Positions 1 through 7,100 of a DNA stretch of 19,517 nt are shown one piece after another (the stretch's first letter is position 1; every line of letters starts with the position of its first letter). Both the position numbers and the translations under genes were made by a program. Source of the DNA: Chrysochromulina parva (Eukaryota > Haptophyta > Prymnesiales > Chrysochromulinaceae). The stretch lies in NCBI GenBank assembly GCA_002887195.1, contig PJAB01000880.1, positions 1-19,517 on the forward strand, read 5' to 3'. The notes under the pieces were generated by a model that saw only the letters and a list, made by a program, of their open reading frames with translations, made no database searches and had not been told where the DNA came from.

Positions 1-358
1 CGTCACGACTTTGTTCATCGACATGATCCTCCTCCCCGCATGGCTGATCCGCCTCGCCTTCTGGCTCCGCAACGATGACGTCGCTGGCGTGATGAATGAG
101 GCTATGGATCATGCGAAAAGTGCAGCAGCAACTGCCGCGCCCGTGCTCGCGGCGGGCGCTGCTGCGACCGTGGCCGCCGCCGCCTGCGCCGCTAGCACTG
201 CCGGCAGCGCTGGCGCCCAGATCCAAAGAGCGACCGGGGTCACGCTTCCGAAGGATCTGCCTCTCCTCGGAGGTAAACAGAAGGAAGATGGTGGATCCGC
301 TGGGGCGAGTGTCAAGCTGGAAGACGACGAGGCGGAGGGCGTTCCGGAGTTGGTTTAG
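1..358 (+). CDS. 3' end of an unidentified membrane-associated protein (5' partial)
   Basis: The frame is open from the first bases of the window to a TAG at 356-358, so this is probably the last exon or C-terminal part of a gene starting upstream. About 118 residues are visible. The first 25 or so are hydrophobic and aromatic (Leu-Phe-Ile-Asp-Met-Ile-Leu-Leu-Pro-Ala-Trp then Leu-Ala-Phe-Trp-Leu) and could form one membrane helix. An Ala-rich low-complexity stretch follows at about bases 118-210, then a charged C-terminus rich in Asp, Glu and Lys that would lie outside the membrane. I recognise no family. The TTG at 11 is not a credible eukaryotic start. The gene is convergent with the large minus-strand gene ending at 1143. 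It could be a chance open frame in GC-rich DNA, but the hydrophobic block followed by a polar tail favours real coding. Confidence 0.4.
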   Translation, partial: VTTLFIDMILLPAWLIRLAFWLRNDDVAGVMNEAMDHAKSAAATAAPVLAAGAAATVAAAACAASTAGSAGAQIQRATGVTLPKDLPLLGGKQKEDGGSAGASVKLEDDEAEGVPELV

Positions 359-1142
359 TTTCGTGCGACTGAGGCGTGTATGTGCGTGGAAGAGGGGTGT
401 ATGGAGCTTGGAGGATTGTGTGGGTAGGACAGGCGCGCGACCTGCAACGACCAGAGAGAACGCATGCCATGGCGAGAGTTCCGCGGAGGAGGCATGGGCG
501 TATGCCTCGGCGTATCGGAAGCAAGGGCATGGGTACATGTTCGCGCACGCCGTTGAATATCGATTATCGTATATTCATCCTGTGCGCCTCACCTCTTCCG
601 TGGTCTTCGCTCTCCGACTTCCCTTTCCAGCCCCGGTACGGCCTCCGGCCCTCCCCTCGGCGTCGTCGGACGTCGCGCGGGATCGAGCGGCGCGGTCGGC
701 GTCGGGCGTCACTATTCCATTTGGAAGGGACTGTATGGACCCTACGCCGCGCTCGCTCGCAACTTGTCATCGGGCCACCGCTGCCGCCTAGCAAGGACGA
801 TGATCCTTAGAGACGAGATGAATCCCATGCCGTTAAGCCTCGTTTTAGGGATTTACGACTTAGGCCAGGAGGGACAGGGAGGAGCGTCGTCATATCACAA
901 TCCTTCACATGTCATGTCATCAGATATCCGCTCGTGACACTTCGCGTCAAAGAGACTTCAGATCGTAATGACGTAATCATGGATCTAATGCTAAACAATA
1001 CGCGACAGTCTAAAGCGTTTAGTGTACTTACATTTGCTGCATTCGCGCATAGAGACTTGGCTATTTATGAAGCCTTTTTCAGATTGACCCGAACCCCCAT
1101 CATGCCCTGAGAGCGATGGGGGAGCCCACGCGTCGGACGCCA
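359..1142. other. Convergent intergenic region, no gene seen
   Basis: This stretch lies between two converging genes and should hold both 3' untranslated regions. The open frames that run through it have no recognisable domains and look like GC-driven chance frames. Composition changes inside it: the part up to about 870 is GC-rich, while about 880-1085 is clearly richer in A and T (for example around 1006-1080). I found no tRNA-like or hairpin structure that I would defend. Confidence 0.5.
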
Positions 1143-4100
1143 TCACAAGACGAGAACGAGCTGCGGCACGCGCGTTGCGTTCGCCGCTTCGAGCATCTTT
1201 TTGGTCTCGCCGCGCACAGCGTTATATTGCAGATTCAGGTGAGTGAGCGAGGTTGATGAGCTGATCACTGAGGCGAGAGCCTTGGCCCCCTCCTCCTTGA
1301 TGCCAGATCCGAAGAGATTCAGGCTCATGAGCTTCGACTCAGCGATATGGGCTGATAAGATGGCGGCGCCCTCGTCTCCAAGATAATTCTTTGCAAGGCT
1401 GAGCTCCAGAAGTGTCGCGCTGTTCTGCAGCGCTTTGGCTAAGATCTTCAACTCCTCAATTGTGATGCAGTTTTGCGAGAGATCCATTGACATCACGCCA
1501 AGCATTAATTGGCTGATGGCGGCGATTGACGTCGGCCTGTGGCCGGCAACCTGACCAGCAAGGTCGAGCTTGAGGCCCGAACACGTGGATCGCACCAACC
1601 CGCTTCCAAAGCTCTTGCCCATCTCCGACCCCAGCCGCAACGTGTTGCTCCACCAGGCTGACCAACGCCACGGAGGCTCGCCTGGGAGAGCCCTGCCCTT
1701 GCAAAGCGCACGCGCACTGAAAAATTCCTGGAGGAATGGAAACGAAGCTTGCATCTTCAGCGGTTCCGACTGCAGTAAAGAGAGCATGGGCATCTGGTCT
1801 GTAAGGACCCACGTGCACACGGCGTGCACCGCTAGGTGGAATGCCTCTGGAAGCTTATCAAACGCCAATCGAATCGCCTTCCGTTGGCCGTCGACCCCCA
1901 TCTTGGTATTGTAAGGAGCGTGCTCCAAGCCCGATGAGATGAAGTCGCCCGCCTTGATCCACGGGCTGAGCGTCTGATCGAAGAAGGTTATGCGGAAAGG
2001 GCTTCGCGGCGTGTGCCCATTGATGAGCTTACCACGTGAATCCGAGGTGAGCAGGCCTACCTTGCCCGCAGATTCGCCACGCAGAAGCTTAACGACTTGG
2101 CCGACGCGGACGCGCCCCTTGTAGGGTGGCCATTCCACAGCTGCCAGCTGATCGGGCGCACCCAGCGCTAATGCTGCGGCCTCCACATGATACATTTCGA
2201 TCTCTCGCATATGCATCGCGTGTGCCCGGAAGAAGATGGCTTCGAGCAGGGGAGTTATGTGAGCCAATGCCGCTGCCGAAGCCACTCCGTGCGACGCACC
2301 ACCAAGGGAGCGCTCGAGCAAGATCTTGGACGCGATTCCATAGAGGGATGTGATGGAGTCAGGCACAGGCACATCACCCAAGTTGTCGAAGATGGCGATC
2401 ATGAGCGAGATGTTGAGGGGACTGCAAGTCTCCCGCTGTCCCTTGTTGTCGAGCGGCACCTGTGTGCGGATGTATTTTAGCAGCTTCTGCACACAGCTTG
2501 GATTTGCGCCAAGGCGAAGCTCTACAAGTTGTGCTTGCAGCGCATCCGAAAGCGGTCGCAGTGACATGTGCTCGAAGTGCGCCGAAAACCAGTCCTGGCG
2601 CAGGCCTTCGGTCCGGGAGGTGACTACCATCGTGTGCCCTTGCGGGGCGAGTACTTCGGTGATGTGGCGCTGGATTTCTTCGCTGACCGGACCTCCCTCA
2701 TCGAGCCCATCAATGAGCAGCAGGGCACGCCGCGAAAGCAGTGCTTGTCTGAGCATCGTGTATGTGCCTGACCTTGGTCCATACACGCACTTGAGATGCG
2801 CATCGACCCAGTTCCACGAGCTTGCAAACTTACTTTGACGCCAGGCAGCCTCCTGCAACTCGTTGTCTTGCTCAGTTTCGAGACGCTTGGACTCTTCCGC
2901 CTGGCGATCGTCGACAAGCTCTTTTGCGATGGCAGCGTCGGGTGCAATTCTCGAGGCCAGAGTATCACGCTCAGCTTCATGCCGCGCATCCAGCTCAATG
3001 CGCTCCGACTTGTGCTTGCTCTGGACCCGCGCAATCTCCTCTCGATCGCGCAAGAGGTTGTCTTTGAGGTCCGGCACGCAGATCAAGATGGGTACGAGCT
3101 GAAATTCTTGCTCGCGTTGCGTGACGCGGAGCACGTAAGCTAGAAGCTGCCTGATTGTTGTTGTTTTGCCAGACGCTGGCCCACCCGTGACCAGGATGCA
3201 AGCGTTGCGAATTGCAGCAAGGTTGAACTCGTTTTGTGCATTCTCGACAATCTGATAGAGCCTAGTCCGAAAATCGACGACGTGCTGGTCCTTCGCGATC
3301 TGCTGCTGCGCGATGAAGACAGTACGAGCTCGCTGTTGCTCACTCACAAGATCTTTGCGCTCGATGAAGTGCTTTGATTCAAGCACGCCTCGCTTCTGAT
3401 TATGTTCTTGTGTCAAAATATTCCGGACGTTCGCGTGTTTGGCCATGAACGTTGCCCTCTCCTCGTCGAGTTGATCATCAACCACCTTTCGCTCTGCCTT
3501 GAGCTTTTCATCGAGCTGCTTTTCGGCCGCCTTGTGCACGCCGACAACCTCCTTTCTCGCGTCATCCTGCTTCTGTGTAAAGATCGCCATCTCATCATCT
3601 TGTGCTTGGATAAATTGCCTTCGCAGCTCTTCATGCTTTTCTGTAATGGAGTTCTGCAGCTCGTGATGCTCTTGTTTCAGGGCATCCTTTGCCACCTGCA
3701 GCCTTTTATCGAGCCTCTTGGCTGCGTCTTGCTGTTTCATGAGAGCGTCCTCTTCATCCTTGGCGCGCTGCTCGGCAATCTTGCGGCGCGCGGCTTCGTG
3801 AGACTTCTGTAAGTCGGCCGCCTGCGCCTCGAGCTTCTTTTCGAGGCGCGCGCGCTCCTCTTCTCCCGAATTCTTCAGCTGCTGAGCCTCAACCTCTTTC
3901 TTGGCCAGAAGCGCCTTGCGCGCGGCCGCCTGCACCTCCATCAATGCAGCCAGCTGCGCCTCTTGCTCTGCCTCAAACGCTAGCATACGGACCTTCTGCT
4001 CCGACGTGAGCGTAGTTACCTCGAGATCGTGTGCGTTCGTGAACGCTTCGCGCTCCTCCTTCAGCGCGGTATCGAGCATCGTCTTCTCCTTTGCGGGTGG

Positions 4101-7100
4101 AATCTTCTTCTCTTCCGGCACTTCTTCGACTGCTGGGGCAGGTACTACAACATTCGTGTCTGCCTCCTTCGCTATGTTCATCTTCTTCCCTTTGTTCGCC
4201 TTGGCTTCCTTAGACTTAGCCTCCTTAGCTTTCGCCTCCTCCTCCATCCTTTGACGTCGCCGGGCGAAGTCGGCCTTTCTGTCCTCCTCTTGCTTCACAG
4301 CCAGAGCCGCTTTCGCTTCCTGGTGCCTCTCCACAAGATCTTTCATCGCAACCTTTTGCCTGGCCAAGAGCTGAGCCCTCTCTTCAGTCTGGCTATCGGT
4401 CAACCTCTTCTTTTGGTCCCTATTCTCATTGAAGCGGCGGTGGCGCTCATCTTCGTGCTTTTGCTTTTGCTCTGCCTCTTTCGCGTCCCACGCCTTCTGA
4501 AAACTCGTCATTCTCAGCGTCACCTCAGCATCAAAGTCTGCGCGCTCCTTCGCCTGTACAGCGTCAAACTCTTTTTGGTTGCTGGCTTGCTCCTTTGAAA
4601 GGTTGTCCTCGATGCTTTGGTATTGAGCCGCTCGGAGCATCGCCTCGTTCTTACTGGCAGCTTGGAACTGGCCAATCTCTTTTTGTTGTTCCTCCTGCAG
4701 CGTACGCGTCTCGGAAAGGCGACGTTCCTGGCATGCGTTCATATCGGCGTCTTTATCTGCAGAGAGCTGCTGCTCACCATCGGCACGCCGCTGTTGCTGG
4801 GAAAGCTGCTGCGCGGCCTTGTCTCGATACTGACCGTCCTTGAATATCTTCAGCTCGGCATCGGTCTCCTCGCTCTGCTTCTTCTTCGTCAGAATTTCCT
4901 TGACGCTCAAGTCCTGCCTCACTACATACTGCTCTCTATCAATTTTTGCTAGAGCGTTTTGCTGCTCGCTGACAATCGCATCCATTTCGCCTTGATTCGA
5001 GTCCAGAAGTACCTGGAGCTCTTTTTGCTGCCTCTGCTTAACCGTCTCCTCTTTCTGCTTCTCGATAGAAATATACTCGTCGAGTTCGGCTCTCGTCTTC
5101 GACAGCAGCCGCTCCCACAAGCTAGCAAACGTTGATTTGGCTAATGCAAGCTCGTCGGCGGCCGCGTGCAAGCAAGTGGCATCGCGTTTCTGGGCTGAAA
5201 AACCTCTCGCGAGGTCCCCAAACTCTCTCTGCAGGCGAACGGAAATCTCATCAGGCATGCCCTGTGAGACCAGACGGTGCAGACGCAACATGGTCGATGG
5301 AATCTTGGTACGTGACGCATGAGCGCTGCGCAACCACTCGTGCAGCTGAGGCAGAGCTGCTGGATTGGGGATGCCGCCGCTGCTGATGGGCGGACTGCTC
5401 GGCGGCGGCTCCCAAGTTACAGCAAAGACAATCTTGCCTTTCCCAACACCATTGGCGGAGCCAGCGTTCAGCGATTCGATAAACTGGCTCGGATTCTCAC
5501 GGCGTAAGCAGTCTAGGGCAACGTTCTTCTGGCCAATGCAATCGTCCTTCTCTGGCTTCGGTGCACCGTCGCTGTCGAATATCTTGACCGTCAAGCCCGA
5601 CCCAATAAAGTCATGCAGTGCGCCCACCAGCACGTAGGTTTCATTCCACACCGGGTTCAACGTCTTGGGCTTGACCGTGCTGATCGCCTTGTTCTCAGCG
5701 CCGCTGAAAACGACGTACGGATCACTCTTGCCGTCGAGATCTGCAGATGCCAGGCCTGAAGCGTTGCCTAGGAGGATGTGCAGCTTGCCGATCGTGGCTG
5801 GGGGTTCGCCCATTTCAAGTGGGACGCACTGAGAGAAGAGATCGATTGGGTTGCCGGTTATGGTATCAGTCACGTGCGTGCAATGGCCTAAGAGTGCGCG
5901 CGTGTACCGCATCCTGAAGCCGGTGTAGGCAAGCGTGCTCTGGATCCGTGGTGCGTGGTTCCACGGGTGAAGGTTTGTCGCGGTTTGTGTCCCCTCGACC
6001 TCGACCTTGTGCACTGTGCTGCAAAGATCGTCTGGGGGCTGAAGAACCGTCGCATTGAGCCACGCATCGTCTTGCAACAGAACCACTTTCTGTCCACAGG
6101 CGTAGCGACTGAAGCTGGGTGTGAGTGCTCGCCGGAGACCTTCCCCGGAGAGCTCTGTCGGATGCCAGTCGAGGAGGCGATGGGATTGCTCCGCATTCGG
6201 AACGGGCCATGGTAGAACGACATGGGAGGCGGTATCTAGATCCAGAGACACCCTGTTTTGCTCTGCCGACGGTTCCCATTTCACATCAAAGACAATCTTG
6301 CCCTTTGCAACGCCATCTGCGGAGCCAGGTTTCAGCGATTCGATAAAATGGTTCTGACTCTCACGGCGTAAGAAGTCGAGGGTAACGTGCTTCTGGCCAA
6401 TGCAATCGTCCTTCTCTGGCTTCGGTGCACCGTCGCTGTCGAATACCTTCAGCCTCAAACCAGAGTCAATCAAATCATGCAGTATGCCATACATCACGAG
6501 GGTTTCATTCCAGGTCGGGTCCAACGTCTTGGGCTTGACCGTGCTCATCGCCTTGTTCGTAGCACAGCTGAAAACGACGTACGGATCACTCTTGCCGTTG
6601 CGATCTGCAGATGCCAGGCCCGAAGCGTTGCCTAGGAGGATGTGCAGCTTGCCGACCGTGGCGAGGGGAATAATTGCCTGATCTCCATCCTGAACTAGAA
6701 TAGCTCCGTGCATCGTTCCCTGCCCACCAGTAAGGCAGCTGGCAATAGCTTTCCTGAGCAGTACGGGCCCCAAGGCCAGCCGCAGCGTCGAGTAGCTGGC
6801 TGGCTCGAATGTGGCATCCGAAGGCAGCGCCACGGGCTCGTGCTGCAGAGCAATACTCAACGTACGCGAGCACTGCTGTGCCATCTCCCAGGCGAGGCGC
6901 TTCTGCCACACTGATCGCACCTCACATGATGCTGTCAAGCACATCTCGAGTACCGGAAAGAGCAGATGAGCCACGTGCAGATCCGAAGCAGCCAGAGCTT
7001 TAGCTGACGACTCATCTGAGCCTTCAACACCGCGGCGACTGCACGTGCTCACAAGCCCCATGGCAGCCCTAATGACCGAAACGATGATACGGTGGAGATA

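Noticed and set aside
96..810. Overlapping plus-strand frames of 231 and 144 codons at the left edge
   Set aside because: They are Arg/Pro/Ala-rich with no domain, overlap the more plausible frame ending at 358, and look like chance frames in GC-rich DNA.
3400..4600. Plus-strand Leu-rich frames that look like membrane proteins
   Set aside because: Leu/Phe-rich frames arise on the strand opposite Lys/Glu/Gln-rich coiled coils; they are shadows of the NLR-like gene.
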